DNA of 64,000 nucleotides from Pseudomonas bharatica CSV86. Lineage in GTDB: Bacteria > Pseudomonadota > Gammaproteobacteria > Pseudomonadales > Pseudomonadaceae. The translations under genes and the position numbers were made by a program. Shown piece by piece: positions 52,054 through 60,752 of this stretch. The stretch covers positions 1,426,001 through 1,490,000 of the forward strand of contig NZ_AMWJ02000002.1 in NCBI RefSeq assembly GCF_000319305.2, read 5' to 3'. Each line of letters begins with the position of its first letter. The first letter of the stretch is position 1. The notes under the pieces were generated by a model. The model was given only the letters and a program-made list of their open reading frames with translations. It was not told where the DNA came from and ran no database searches.

Positions 52054-54441
52054 TCAGAACTCCAGCGTGCTCGAAAGGCTGACCTGCCGCGAATCCCCGA
52101 TCGCCACGAAGTAGCGGTTCACCGCCGAGGTGTAGTAGGTCTTGTCGAACAGGTTCTTCACGTTCAACTGGAAACGCACCTTGTGCTCGTCGAGCTTCGT
52201 TTCGTAGCTGGCAAAGGCATCCGCCACGGTGTACGACGGCAGATCGAAGTCATTCACCGGGTTGCCCGCCCGCTCGCCTACATAACGCGCCCCGGCGCCC
52301 ATGCGCAGGCGATCGCCACCAAGGACGCTGCCGAAGTCATACACCGCCGACAACGAACCACTGTGCCTGGCCACGTTCTGCAGGCGATTGCCCTTGTAGT
52401 CCGGGTCCTTGGTCACTTCCGCGTCGGTGAAGGCGTAGCTGCCGATCAGGCTCCAGCGTTCGCTCAACTGGCCGCTGACGTCCACTTCCAGACCGCGGGA
52501 TCGCACCTCGCCCGCCGCGCTGTAGACCGTATCGCCAGTGCTGGTATCGAAGTTGGACACCAGCACGTTACGCTTGGTGATGTCGAACAGCGCGACCGTG
52601 GCACTAAGCGAGTCCGGCAGATCCAGCTTGGCGCCGATCTCCCAGGCCTTGCCCTCTTCCGGCGCGATCGCCGAGTCCAGCACCAGGCCGCCGGTCAGCG
52701 GAGCGATGCTGGAGTTGGGCTTGAACGACTCGCTGTAGCTGCCGTACAGCGACAGCGTGTCGTCGACCTTGTAGACCACCCCGGCATGCGGCACCCAGGC
52801 CTGGTCCTTGTTATCGGTATTGGCCTTGAACGGCCGCCCGCGCCCGGCGTACTGGTCGTAGGTCTGCCAGCGTGCGCCGGCCACCAGGATCCAGTGCTCG
52901 TCGAGGTGCAGCGAGTCCTGGAAGAACAGTGCGTCGTTGCGCAGCTTGTCGGTCTGCGCGCTGTCGCTGGCGCGTACCGTGGTGCCCTCGACTTCACGGC
53001 CATACACCGGGTTGATGTAGCTGAAGGTACTGCGGCTGGCCTGGCGGATCAGGTCGGCGCGATAGATCTTGCGGTACTCGCTGTCGATGCCGAACAGCAG
53101 GTCGTTCTGCAATCCGGCGACCTGCACCTTGCCGTCGAAGCTCAGGGTGGCGAAACGGTCGCTGCTCAACGCACCACGGGTACCGTCGATGCTGCGGGTC
53201 AGGGTGCCGCGGGCGGCATTCACGCCGGTCACCCGCACCTGGCTAGCGTCATAGGTCTCGCGGTTGAAGCTGTAGCCGAAGTGAGCCTTCCAGTCATCGG
53301 AAAACTGGTGATCGACTTCCAGGCGATACAGGTCCGAGCGCCCCTCCATGTCGTTGAACGGTTCGTCGAGGCGGCGCTCGGCAGGAATGTTCAACGGACG
53401 ATTGGTGTTCGGGTCGATGGCGGTGCCGCGGTCGAACGGGTAGAGGAACTCACGGTGCTCATAGGCCAACTGCACCTGGGTGTTTTCGCCGTACCAGGCC
53501 AGCGACGGGGCCACCAGCGATTCGCGGTGCACGCCGTAGTTGCGCCAGTAGTCCTCGTCCTCATGGTCCAGCACCAGGCGATAGGCCAGGCCACTGTCGC
53601 CCAGGGCGCCAGTGCTATCGAGGCCGCCGCCGCTGCCGTTCTTGCCTTCGCCGTAGGTCGAGCCGCGCAGATTGAGGGCGTTGTAGCTCTGCAATTGCGG
53701 GCGCTTGCTGACCACGTTGATCACCCCGCCCGGGTCCTGGATGCCGTACAGCAGCGAGGCCGGGCCCTTGAGCACTTCGACGCGCTCGGTGGTGGCGTTG
53801 AGGCTGCGGCCCTGCACGATGGGCATGCCGTCGCGCATGATCGAGCCGTCGCGGTTGTCGCCGAAGCCACGCTTCATCACGGTATCGGAGGTGCCGCCGA
53901 AGTTGTTGCCTTGGGTGATGCCGCTGACGTTGTACAGGGCATCGTCGAGGTTGCGCGGGGTCTGGTCCTTGAGCACCTGTTCCGGCACCACGTTGATGGC
54001 CTGCGGAATCTCCATGCTCGACGCCGAACCACGCATGATCGAGGTGGTTTCCGGCTGGGCATAGCTGCCGATGCCATCAGCCTGGGACACGATGCTGGTG
54101 GCCTGCAGGTTGAGGGTGCCGTCCTGCGGCAAGGGTTCCAGGGTCAGAGTGCGGGCATTGACCCGGCGGTAGCCGAAGCCGGAACCCTGCAACAGCCGCA
54201 GCAACGCCGCTTCAGCACCCAGCCGGCCGTTCAGCGCCGGCGCCTGCAGGCTGGAGAGATCGACGGTGTAGACCACGCTGAGCCCGGTGATACGACTGAA
54301 ATCGGCCAGGGCCTGGGGCAGTGGCTTGCCCGGCACATCGAACTGATACACCTGCTCGACCTGCTCCGCCGCATATGCCGGCAGCACCATCAGCCCCGCC
54401 AAACCCAATGAAACGCTGTAAACCGCCGACCTTGCCTGCAT
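52054..54441 (-). CDS. iutA: IutA-like TonB receptor with STN signalling domain
   Basis: A 795-aa outer-membrane receptor. The signal peptide is MQARSAVYSVSLGLAGLMVLPAYA from 54441 (a frame extends to 54498 but adds a non-signal leader). Next is an STN domain (VYQFDVPGKPLPQALADFSRITGLSVVYTVDLSS, residues about 30-80) that contacts an anti-sigma factor. A plug domain (EIPQAINVVPEQVLKDQTPRNLDDALYNVSGI) and a barrel ending SLSSTLEF follow. It directly follows the sigma/anti-sigma fusion gene, the arrangement of iutY-iutA in P. putida, so aerobactin or another hydroxamate is the likely ligand. The ligand is inferred from context only. Confidence 0.85.
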   Translation of the reverse strand: MQARSAVYSVSLGLAGLMVLPAYAAEQVEQVYQFDVPGKPLPQALADFSRITGLSVVYTVDLSSLQAPALNGRLGAEAALLRLLQGSGFGYRRVNARTLTLEPLPQDGTLNLQATSIVSQADGIGSYAQPETTSIMRGSASSMEIPQAINVVPEQVLKDQTPRNLDDALYNVSGITQGNNFGGTSDTVMKRGFGDNRDGSIMRDGMPIVQGRSLNATTERVEVLKGPASLLYGIQDPGGVINVVSKRPQLQSYNALNLRGSTYGEGKNGSGGGLDSTGALGDSGLAYRLVLDHEDEDYWRNYGVHRESLVAPSLAWYGENTQVQLAYEHREFLYPFDRGTAIDPNTNRPLNIPAERRLDEPFNDMEGRSDLYRLEVDHQFSDDWKAHFGYSFNRETYDASQVRVTGVNAARGTLTRSIDGTRGALSSDRFATLSFDGKVQVAGLQNDLLFGIDSEYRKIYRADLIRQASRSTFSYINPVYGREVEGTTVRASDSAQTDKLRNDALFFQDSLHLDEHWILVAGARWQTYDQYAGRGRPFKANTDNKDQAWVPHAGVVYKVDDTLSLYGSYSESFKPNSSIAPLTGGLVLDSAIAPEEGKAWEIGAKLDLPDSLSATVALFDITKRNVLVSNFDTSTGDTVYSAAGEVRSRGLEVDVSGQLSERWSLIGSYAFTDAEVTKDPDYKGNRLQNVARHSGSLSAVYDFGSVLGGDRLRMGAGARYVGERAGNPVNDFDLPSYTVADAFASYETKLDEHKVRFQLNVKNLFDKTYYTSAVNRYFVAIGDSRQVSLSSTLEF

Positions 54442-54546
54442 GCCGATGAACCTGTGAGAGAACAGTCTTGTATGCGAATAAATCGCACTTCCATTCACTA
54501 CACGGATGTCGTCGCGAAGTACCTCACATGTTTTTCAAAATAATTT

Positions 54547-55800
54547 TCAACGCAGCAAGGTGACCCGGCCGAACAGCGTGTGGCGCTGGAACCCGGTCAC
54601 CGCGCCGAGGGCATCGAGGGCTGCCAGCGGGTCGTTGCCGGGGAAGCTGCCGCTGACCTTGCGTGCGCCGAGCTGGCGGTCGAGCAGGATGATGCGGCCG
54701 GGATAATAGCGAGCCAGATCATCCACCACCTGGCTCAGCGGAACCTCGTAGTAGTTCAGCCAGCCCTGGCGCCAGGCCAGGCTGTTCTGGCTATCGACGC
54801 CGTGCACCCGGCCGGCCTGACCATCGTGGTATTCGACCTGCTGGTTGGCCGTGAGCACTTGCTGCGCCTGCCCTGCGCCGGCAGTGACCCCGACCCGCCC
54901 GGACAGCACCGTGACCTGCGCTCCGCCCGCCTGCTGGCGGACCTCGAACTGCGTACCCAGCACCTCGGTGCGGCCGCCTTCGGTTTCGACGACAAAGGGT
55001 TGGCCCGTATGGCTGACATGGAAGAACACAGCGCCACGCTGCACCTCGATACGACGCTGGCCGTGGCTGAAATCGACGCGGATGGCGGTATCGGCGTCCA
55101 GCACTAGTTGCGAGTTGTCGGCCAGGGTCACTTCGCGTATCTGCCCGACCGGCGCCACATAGTCCGCGCCGAGGTCGCGCAGCCAGTTCGCCGGATGCCA
55201 GCCGGCACCGGTGCCGAGCATCAGCAGCAGGAAAGCCGCAGCAGAAAGACCGCCGAGCTTGCGCGCCCTGCGTACCGGCACGGGCTCGTTGGCGATGCTC
55301 GCCTTGCAGGCTTCGAGGGCGCGCATCATGTGTTTTTCCACCGCGCTTTGGGAAAGCGCCATGACCTTGGCGATCTCGCCATAGGTGCGCCCGTGAATGC
55401 GATTGAGCAGAAAGATCTGCCGGGTGCGCTCGGGCAGCTCGCGCAGGGCCGCCTCGATCCGGCGCAGATCGCTGCTGGCCTCGAACGCCGCCTCGGGCTG
55501 GCTATCCTGCGGCAGTTCAAGGGGCTCGGGGAGGCTTTCGTTGACTCGCTCGCGGGCGCCCTCGCTGCGCAGATGGTCGATGGCGATATTGCCGGCACAA
55601 CGCATCAGGTAGCTTTCCAGGGCGTCGATCCCGACCTGCGGGCGCCGCCAGAAGCGCAGGAACAGCTCCTGCACCAGGTCTGCCGCAGTCGCACGGCAAC
55701 CGACACGCCGCCTTACCAGGTTTTCCATGCGCCCGCGCTGGGCCAGGAATACCTGGAGGAAACGGGCCCGGGCCAGGGCGTCATCGAGAGGTTCGGCCAT
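54547..55800 (-). CDS. iutY: IutY-like hybrid ECF sigma factor / FecR anti-sigma factor
   Basis: A 417-aa fusion. Residues about 10-80 form sigma region 2 (DLVQELFLRFW, SYLMRCAGNIAIDHLRSE) and about 113-165 region 4 (LPERTRQIFLLNRIHGRTYGEIAKVMALSQSAVEKHMMRAL). One membrane helix follows (183-200), then a periplasmic FecR domain (220-310) and a C-terminal STN-like end (345-415). The self-cleavage motif LGTQFEV lies at 281-287, with the G-T bond at 282-283. The cytoplasmic anti-sigma domain that normally precedes the helix is absent; only about 18 residues separate region 4 from the membrane. Such a fusion is known as IutY in P. putida. The reading frame is continuous, so the fusion is not an assembly artefact of two genes. 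Confidence 0.9.
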   Translation of the reverse strand: MAEPLDDALARARFLQVFLAQRGRMENLVRRRVGCRATAADLVQELFLRFWRRPQVGIDALESYLMRCAGNIAIDHLRSEGARERVNESLPEPLELPQDSQPEAAFEASSDLRRIEAALRELPERTRQIFLLNRIHGRTYGEIAKVMALSQSAVEKHMMRALEACKASIANEPVPVRRARKLGGLSAAAFLLLMLGTGAGWHPANWLRDLGADYVAPVGQIREVTLADNSQLVLDADTAIRVDFSHGQRRIEVQRGAVFFHVSHTGQPFVVETEGGRTEVLGTQFEVRQQAGGAQVTVLSGRVGVTAGAGQAQQVLTANQQVEYHDGQAGRVHGVDSQNSLAWRQGWLNYYEVPLSQVVDDLARYYPGRIILLDRQLGARKVSGSFPGNDPLAALDALGAVTGFQRHTLFGRVTLLR

Positions 55801-55804
55801 CGCG

Positions 55805-56131
55805 TCAGATCAATCCGAGCGCAGAAAACGGCGCCAGCACCAGGCTCAGCGCTGCCAACCCGAGCAGCCAGCGTGGCCGGTAGGGCAAGGCGAAAACCCA
55901 CAGGCACAGGCTGGCCATCAGCAGGCCGAACAGTTCGGCCAGGCCGATCGCCCAGCCGGCGTGTCTTACTGCTGCGGCGAGGGCCAGGGCCAGAAGCAGC
56001 CAGCCGGCCAGGCGCAAGACGAGGGTTTGCCCGGGGCGGGGTTTGCGCCCGAGCAGTTCGCTGAAGTGCTTGTCCATGGCCAGACACAACGCCGCGCAGC
56101 CGGCGAAGGCAAACAACGCAATCGCCAGCAT
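55805..56131 (-). CDS. DUF3325 membrane protein
   Basis: A 108-aa protein with about four membrane helices (MLAIALFAFAGCAALCLAMDKHFSELLG start). DUF3325 genes accompany PepSY proteins in siderophore-uptake operons. It overlaps the PepSY stop by one base and ends 4 bp before iutY. Function unknown; probably part of a membrane complex reducing or handling iron. Confidence 0.85.
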   Translation of the reverse strand: MLAIALFAFAGCAALCLAMDKHFSELLGRKPRPGQTLVLRLAGWLLLALALAAAVRHAGWAIGLAELFGLLMASLCLWVFALPYRPRWLLGLAALSLVLAPFSALGLI

Positions 56132-57699
56132 CAGTTCGTCTCCGCTTCGAGGTGCGGCGTCCGGGCCGCTTTCGGCGTGCGCCGGGCCGTCGGTAGCGGT
56201 TCGCGCAGCATTTTCGCGGCGGTCCAGGCGAACAGCAGGCCACAGCCGAACACAGTGAGGTCGAAACCGGCCATCGCCCAGTCACCACCCGGAATCGAGT
56301 GGTTCAGGCCCTGGCCGGTGGTCAGGCCGTTGAGCAGCGGCAAGGCTGTCCAGGCCAGCGCCGCCAGCGCCAGTTGCTCGCCCCAGGCGCGGCGCCCCGG
56401 ACGCAGCAGCGCATGCAGCAGGCTTGCGAGCCAGACGCCGAAGAACAGGTTCACTTCCCACTGAGCCCGCCCTTCCAGGCCGACCGGCAACAGGCGGTTG
56501 GCCCAGAAGAATCCGGCCACGGCAAGGATGAGCCCGCTCATGCTGGCAATGTTCAGCACTTCCACCAGGCGCAGTTCGAACGGCTGGGTGCCGCTCCTGG
56601 CGTGCTTGACCTGGCGCTTGCCAAGCCACATCACCAGCCCGGTGCCGATCACCGCCGTGCCGGCCAGGCCGAAGAAGAAATACAGCCAGCGCAGCAGCGG
56701 GCCGGCGAACGATGCCATGTGCAGGCCATAGAAGCCGCCGCTGACGATCCCGGCGACGCTCTCGGGACGGGCACTCCAGGCCAGGCTGCCGTCGGCGCCG
56801 TTGAAACGCCAGCCGGCACCGCGCTGCACCGATACCCGCTCGCGGCCATCGGGTACAAACAGCACCTGGGCATTGCGGTCGCCCGGGCGCTGGATTTCGA
56901 GCCAGCTGATCTTCGCTTCCGGAGCCTGCGCCAGCAGCCGCGCGTAAAGCTGCGGCAGTGCCTGCATGGGCGCCTTCTCGCCGGAGGCGGCAACCAGGTC
57001 GCGGCCGCCGAAGACCTCGTTGAAATAGCTGTCCTGGTTGTCATAACCGGCAAGGATCGGCGCCGGCATGACCATGTACATGAAGATCACCAGGCTGCTG
57101 TAGCTGATCATCAGGTGGAACGGCAACACCAGCACGCCGATCGCGTTATGCCCGTCGAGCCACAAGCGCTGGCCCTTGCCGGGACGGAAGGTGAAGAACT
57201 CCTTGAAGATCTTCTTGTGGGTGATGATCCCGGTGACCAGCCCGACCAACATCATCAGCGCAGCGAAGGTCGCCAGCCAGCGGCCCCACGGATAAGGCAT
57301 TTCCAGCTGGAAGTGGAAGCGGTAGAAGAAATCGCCGCCGCGGGTTTCGCGGGTCGGCACTTCCGCGCCAGTGGCGGCATCCAGGGTTTTGCGGATGAAG
57401 CCGCGCTGGCCATCGCCGCCGCGCCAGCCGACGGTGATGCCCGGGGTGCGCTCGTCCGGTAGCTGGATGAACCAGTTCGGCGCGTCGCCGGCGTTGCGTT
57501 GCAGGTAATCCTGGGCCTTGCCCAGCGCCAGCGGGATATCCAGGGCCCGCACCGGCACCTCCGGCTGGCTCCAGCGGGTAATCTCGGGCTTGAAGTACGA
57601 CATGGTCCCGGTGAGGAAGATGGCGAACAGCAGCCAGCCGAAAATAAGCCCGGCCCAGGTGTGCAGCCAGGCCATCGCCTGGCGGAAGCCCTCTTTCAT
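56131..57699 (-). CDS. PepSY-domain inner-membrane protein (PiuB-like)
   Basis: A 522-aa PepSY-associated TM protein. The start MKEGFRQAMAWLHTWAGLIFGWLLFAIFLTGTMSYF is the family N terminus. Helices with paired histidines (LWLDGHNAIGVLVLPFHLMISYSSL; GFYGLHMASFAGPLLRWLYFFFG) could bind haem, as in periplasmic siderophore reductases. It overlaps DUF3649 by four bases (ATGA). It probably transfers electrons across the membrane to release iron from the siderophore taken up by the downstream receptor. Confidence 0.88.
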   Translation of the reverse strand: MKEGFRQAMAWLHTWAGLIFGWLLFAIFLTGTMSYFKPEITRWSQPEVPVRALDIPLALGKAQDYLQRNAGDAPNWFIQLPDERTPGITVGWRGGDGQRGFIRKTLDAATGAEVPTRETRGGDFFYRFHFQLEMPYPWGRWLATFAALMMLVGLVTGIITHKKIFKEFFTFRPGKGQRLWLDGHNAIGVLVLPFHLMISYSSLVIFMYMVMPAPILAGYDNQDSYFNEVFGGRDLVAASGEKAPMQALPQLYARLLAQAPEAKISWLEIQRPGDRNAQVLFVPDGRERVSVQRGAGWRFNGADGSLAWSARPESVAGIVSGGFYGLHMASFAGPLLRWLYFFFGLAGTAVIGTGLVMWLGKRQVKHARSGTQPFELRLVEVLNIASMSGLILAVAGFFWANRLLPVGLEGRAQWEVNLFFGVWLASLLHALLRPGRRAWGEQLALAALAWTALPLLNGLTTGQGLNHSIPGGDWAMAGFDLTVFGCGLLFAWTAAKMLREPLPTARRTPKAARTPHLEAETN

Positions 57700-58001
57700 G
57701 GCCGGGCCACCCAATACGTCAAGCCATTGATCGTGCCCAGCACCAGGCTCGGCAACAGGATGCCCAGCCAGGCCCGCCAGGCGCTGTGGCTGGCGAACGC
57801 CCAGATGAACGCACCGAGGTAGAACAGGAACGAGCTCATCATGCCCACCTGCACGGCATCGGCCCTGGGCAGAGGCAGCCATTGGCTGAGCAGCACACCG
57901 GCCATTGCCGCCAGCGCATAGCCGCCGAACAGCGCGGCGAGGCAACGCGAGGCCACGGCGAGGCGATAACTCAGGGGCAGGCCGGCGGCTGTGCTCTTCA
58001 T
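57696..58001 (-). CDS. DUF3649 membrane protein
   Basis: A 101-aa protein with three helices (LAALFGGYALAAMAGVLLSQWL, MMSSFLFYLGAFIWAFASH, AWLGILLPSLVLGTINGLTYW). DUF3649 is the usual first gene of DUF3649-PepSY-DUF3325 iron-related operons. A Fur box lies 33 bp upstream of its start. Confidence 0.85.
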   Translation of the reverse strand: MKSTAAGLPLSYRLAVASRCLAALFGGYALAAMAGVLLSQWLPLPRADAVQVGMMSSFLFYLGAFIWAFASHSAWRAWLGILLPSLVLGTINGLTYWVARP

Positions 58002-58033
58002 GACGGGGCGTCCGGGACGGAAAGACGCCTAAT

Positions 58034-58052
58034 ATAAATGATAAGGATTCTC
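58034..58052 (-). promoter_or_regulatory. Fur box before the iut operon
   Basis: The 19-mer ATAAATGATAAGGATTCTC matches the Fur consensus at about 13 of 19 positions, including the core AATGATAA and ATT. It lies just upstream of DUF3649, so the whole DUF3649-PepSY-DUF3325-iutY-iutA operon should be iron-repressed. Confidence 0.75.
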
Positions 58053-58314
58053 AGAATCAAAGCTATCTGACAGGTCGCCACTCACCGTCCGACTGCCGGA
58101 GCACAGGTTTCCTTTTCAACGAGAGAAACGCGCTACGCACTTATCTCCTTGATCCTACCCCTGTTTTCCAATGCGATTGAAACAAAATATTTTTATTTTT
58201 TAGGGGGTTGAAATCCGCTTCGATCTGCCCGAAGTTGTAAGCAAGAGGCAACGAATTCCAAGGCAACCCAGCCTCCGGTGTCTCTTGCGAGCTAGCTGAA
58301 TAAGGATTGGAATC
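58053..58314. other. Intergenic region before the HPF-like gene
   Basis: About 260 bp between the iut operon and the HPF-like gene. It contains an A/T-rich stretch (about 58180-58203) and a TTGAAA, which may serve as promoter for the ribosome factor, but no element is clear. Confidence 0.5.
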
Positions 58315-58701
58315 ATGCAAATCCAGGTCAACAGCGACAACCATATTCAAGGCAACATCCGGCTGGAACAGTGGGTACGCAGCACGGTTGAAAGTACGCT
58401 CGAACGCTTTGACGACGGGGTCACCCGGGTTGAGGTCCACCTGAGGGACGAGAACGGCGACAAGCCCGGTCCCCACGACAAACGTTGCCAGATGGAGGCA
58501 CGCCCAAAAGGCCATCACCCGATTTCCGTAACCCACAAGGCCGCCACACTGGAGCAGGCCATCGAGGGTGCAGCGTCGAAATTGAACAACGCCCTGGAGC
58601 ATTTCTACGGCAAGCTGCGCAGCAAACGCGCCGTCACCCAGCAAGAGATCAGCGCCAATGACGCGCTGCTGCAAGAGGAATTCCTCGAACGGCTGGGCTG
58701 A
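58315..58701 (+). CDS. HPF/RaiA-family ribosome-associated protein
   Basis: A 128-aa protein with the sigma-54-modulation/ribosome-hibernation fold (MQIQVNSDNHIQGNIRLEQWVRSTVESTLERF; RVEVHLRDENGDKPGPHDKRCQMEARPKG; ISVTHKAATLEQAIEGAASKLNNALEH). It lacks the long C-terminal dimerisation domain and is a separate paralogue from the rpoN-linked HPF. Likely acts on ribosomes in slow growth. Confidence 0.85.
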   Translation: MQIQVNSDNHIQGNIRLEQWVRSTVESTLERFDDGVTRVEVHLRDENGDKPGPHDKRCQMEARPKGHHPISVTHKAATLEQAIEGAASKLNNALEHFYGKLRSKRAVTQQEISANDALLQEEFLERLG

Positions 58702-58735
58702 ACGTAAGAACAGCAACGCGAGACGGTGAATGAAG

Positions 58736-58768
58736 AAGCCCCTGGCCTCGTGGTCAGGGGCTTTTTCT
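58736..58768 (+). terminator. Terminator of the HPF-like gene
   Basis: AGCCCCTG / CAGGGGCT stem with a 10-base loop followed by TTTTCTTT, 35 bp past the stop. Confidence 0.88.
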
Positions 58769-58777
58769 TTGTTCTTC

Positions 58778-58863
58778 CGGGCCCTATCGCTGGCAAGCCA
58801 GCTCCCACAGTGTCCCCGGCGCCGCTAAACCTGTGGGAGCTGGCTTGCCAGCGATAGGGCCCG
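58778..58863. repeat. REPIN (TGTGGGAGCTGGCTTGCCAGCGAT class)
   Basis: CGGGCCCTATCGCTGGCAAG and its inverse GCGATAGGGCCCG enclose inverted REP arms around a 26-bp GTGTCCCCGGCGCCGCTAAA spacer. Confidence 0.92.
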
Positions 58864-58873
58864 AAAAACACCC

Positions 58874-59239
58874 TCAATACTTCGGTAGATTCTCCAGCTC
58901 CCCGGCCCGCTGTTTGGTCATGTCCACCTCGCAGCCAATCCCGTTGAGCCGATCGATGGTGCCACCGGTCATGCTGTAGTACATCCCGCAATTGGCATCC
59001 CGGTACGCCACCCATTTGCGCTGGGCATCCCTGAGCTTGCCCTTCTGTTCTTCCCCGAGGCTGCCCATGGCTGCCTTGTAGTTCTGGTTCAGACGATCAT
59101 CCTGGCGCTTCAGCTCGGCGCCGGAGCATTCGCTCATGACCGCCGTGGTGCTGGCGCCCTTCATGCACTGGCTGTAACTGTCGGCCTGGGCCAGCGGGCT
59201 GGCCGCGAGCAGGGCCAGGGCGAGGATTCCAAGGTTCAT
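58874..59239 (-). CDS. LprI-like periplasmic protein (DUF1311)
   Basis: A 121-aa exported protein. A signal peptide (MNLGILALALLAASPLAQA) is followed by the DUF1311/LprI pattern ECSGAELKRQDDRLNQNYKAAMGSL and WVAYRDANC. Four mature cysteines are available for two disulfides. LprI homologues inhibit lysozyme, but that activity is not certain for this copy. Confidence 0.85.
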   Translation of the reverse strand: MNLGILALALLAASPLAQADSYSQCMKGASTTAVMSECSGAELKRQDDRLNQNYKAAMGSLGEEQKGKLRDAQRKWVAYRDANCGMYYSMTGGTIDRLNGIGCEVDMTKQRAGELENLPKY

Positions 59240-59253
59240 CGGCACACTCCGTG

Positions 59254-60174
59254 TCAGGTCATTGAGGATTCAACAGGTTCCAGCAGGCAGGCGCGGGTCA
59301 CTTGACCCCGCAGCCAGCGATGGGCCGCATCACCCTCACGGCGCTCGTGCCAGGCCTGCTGGAAGCCAAAGGCCCGGATCGGCAGGGGTGGTGCGAAACA
59401 GCGTAGCCCACGGGGTGGGCGCAACAGGTTGCGGCGGGCGACGGTGAGAATCAGATCGGTCCCGGCCAGCACTTCAGTGGCAGCGATCCAGTGCGGCATC
59501 GCCAGCGCGACGCGCCGTTGCTCCCCCAAGGCAGCCAGGGCAAGGTCGATTTCGTTGTCGGTACCGGGTCGCATCGCTACCAGCACATGGGGACGGGCCA
59601 GCCACTGCGTCAAACTCAGCCCGCCACGGGCCGGCAGGGTGTCGCGGTCGGCCAGGCAGGCGAAGCTTTCCTCGAACAGGGTCTGCGCACGCAACGGCGC
59701 GGCCAGGGTCGGAAAGACCCCAAGCGCCAGATCGATTTCGCCATCGAACAACTGGCTGAGCATCGCTTCGCGACTGCCCTGGGTCACCACCAGATCCACA
59801 TCCGGTGCCTCGACGCGCAACGCACGAACCAGGCGGGGCAGGACAACCCTCGCGCCATAGTCCGACATCGCCAGGCGAAAACTGCGCCGCGCCCGCAGCG
59901 GATCGAAGCCGGGGCTGCTAAGCAAGGCATCGAGTTGCTGCAATGCTTCCCTGAGCGGCTGGGCCAACTCCAGCGCACGGGCCGTGGGCTGCAAGCGCCC
60001 TCCCCGGCGTACAAGCAACGGATCGGCAAAGATATCGCGCAACTGCGCAAGCGCATGGCTCACCGCCGGCTGGCTGCGATGCAGGCGCAAGGCGGCTCGG
60101 GAAACATGCTGCTCGGCCAGAAGGGCATGCAGGGTCAGCAGCAGATTAAGGTCGATACGGCGCAGATCATCCAT
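59254..60174 (-). CDS. LysR-family regulator
   Basis: A 306-aa regulator with the HTH in MDDLRRIDLNLLLTLHALLAEQHVSRAALRLHRSQPAVSHALAQLRDIFADPLLVRRG. It is divergent from a DMT-type transporter across about 95 bp, so it probably controls that gene. Confidence 0.9.
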   Translation of the reverse strand: MDDLRRIDLNLLLTLHALLAEQHVSRAALRLHRSQPAVSHALAQLRDIFADPLLVRRGGRLQPTARALELAQPLREALQQLDALLSSPGFDPLRARRSFRLAMSDYGARVVLPRLVRALRVEAPDVDLVVTQGSREAMLSQLFDGEIDLALGVFPTLAAPLRAQTLFEESFACLADRDTLPARGGLSLTQWLARPHVLVAMRPGTDNEIDLALAALGEQRRVALAMPHWIAATEVLAGTDLILTVARRNLLRPPRGLRCFAPPLPIRAFGFQQAWHERREGDAAHRWLRGQVTRACLLEPVESSMT

Positions 60175-60269
60175 ATGACGAATAGTCCTCGTGCGAAATT
60201 AGAATTTCCATCCGGCCTGTGGATAACCAAGACTGCCTTATGCCCATCGTGCGTATCAAGGAGTCCGCC

Positions 60270-60749
60270 ATGAATCTCAACATCGCTCCCGCTGTCGTAG
60301 CGCTACCGCTGATCGCCCTGCTCGCCGGAGCTGCCGTGCCGTTCCAGGCCGGGAGCAACGCTGCGCTAGGTCGCCTGCTCGGTCATCCGCTATGGGCCAC
60401 GCTGGTGTCGCTCGCAATCAGTGTGCTGATGGTATTGCCCGCGCTCTGGCTGATGCGCGCACCGATGCCGCAAGTGGCAGCACTGGGCCAGGCCCCTTGG
60501 TGGGCATGGTTCGGTGGGGTGGCGGGCGTGGTCTATATCACTGCCGCGCTGATTCTGACGCCCAAGCTCGGCGCAGCGGGTTTCATCGTTTGCGTGATTG
60601 CCGGCCAGGTGCTGTCATCGCTGGCCATCGACCAGTGGGGCCTGATGGGCCTGCCCGAGCGCCCGGTCAACTTGGCTCGGCTGCTGGGGGTCGGGCTGAT
60701 CGTGGTGGGCATGCTGGTGGTGCAATGGGGCACCCGCTCCAGCCAATAG
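60270..60749 (+). CDS. DMT-family (YdcZ/DUF606) transporter
   Basis: A 159-aa, five-helix protein of the DUF606/YdcZ type (VPFQAGSNAALGRLLGHPLWATLVSLAISVLMVLPALWL, QAPWWAWFGGVAGVVYITAALILTPKLGAAGF). It is a single module, so it may dimerise to form a pore. GGAG precedes the ATG at 60270. The divergent LysR gene is its likely regulator. Confidence 0.88.
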   Translation: MNLNIAPAVVALPLIALLAGAAVPFQAGSNAALGRLLGHPLWATLVSLAISVLMVLPALWLMRAPMPQVAALGQAPWWAWFGGVAGVVYITAALILTPKLGAAGFIVCVIAGQVLSSLAIDQWGLMGLPERPVNLARLLGVGLIVVGMLVVQWGTRSSQ

Positions 60750-60752
60750 CGG

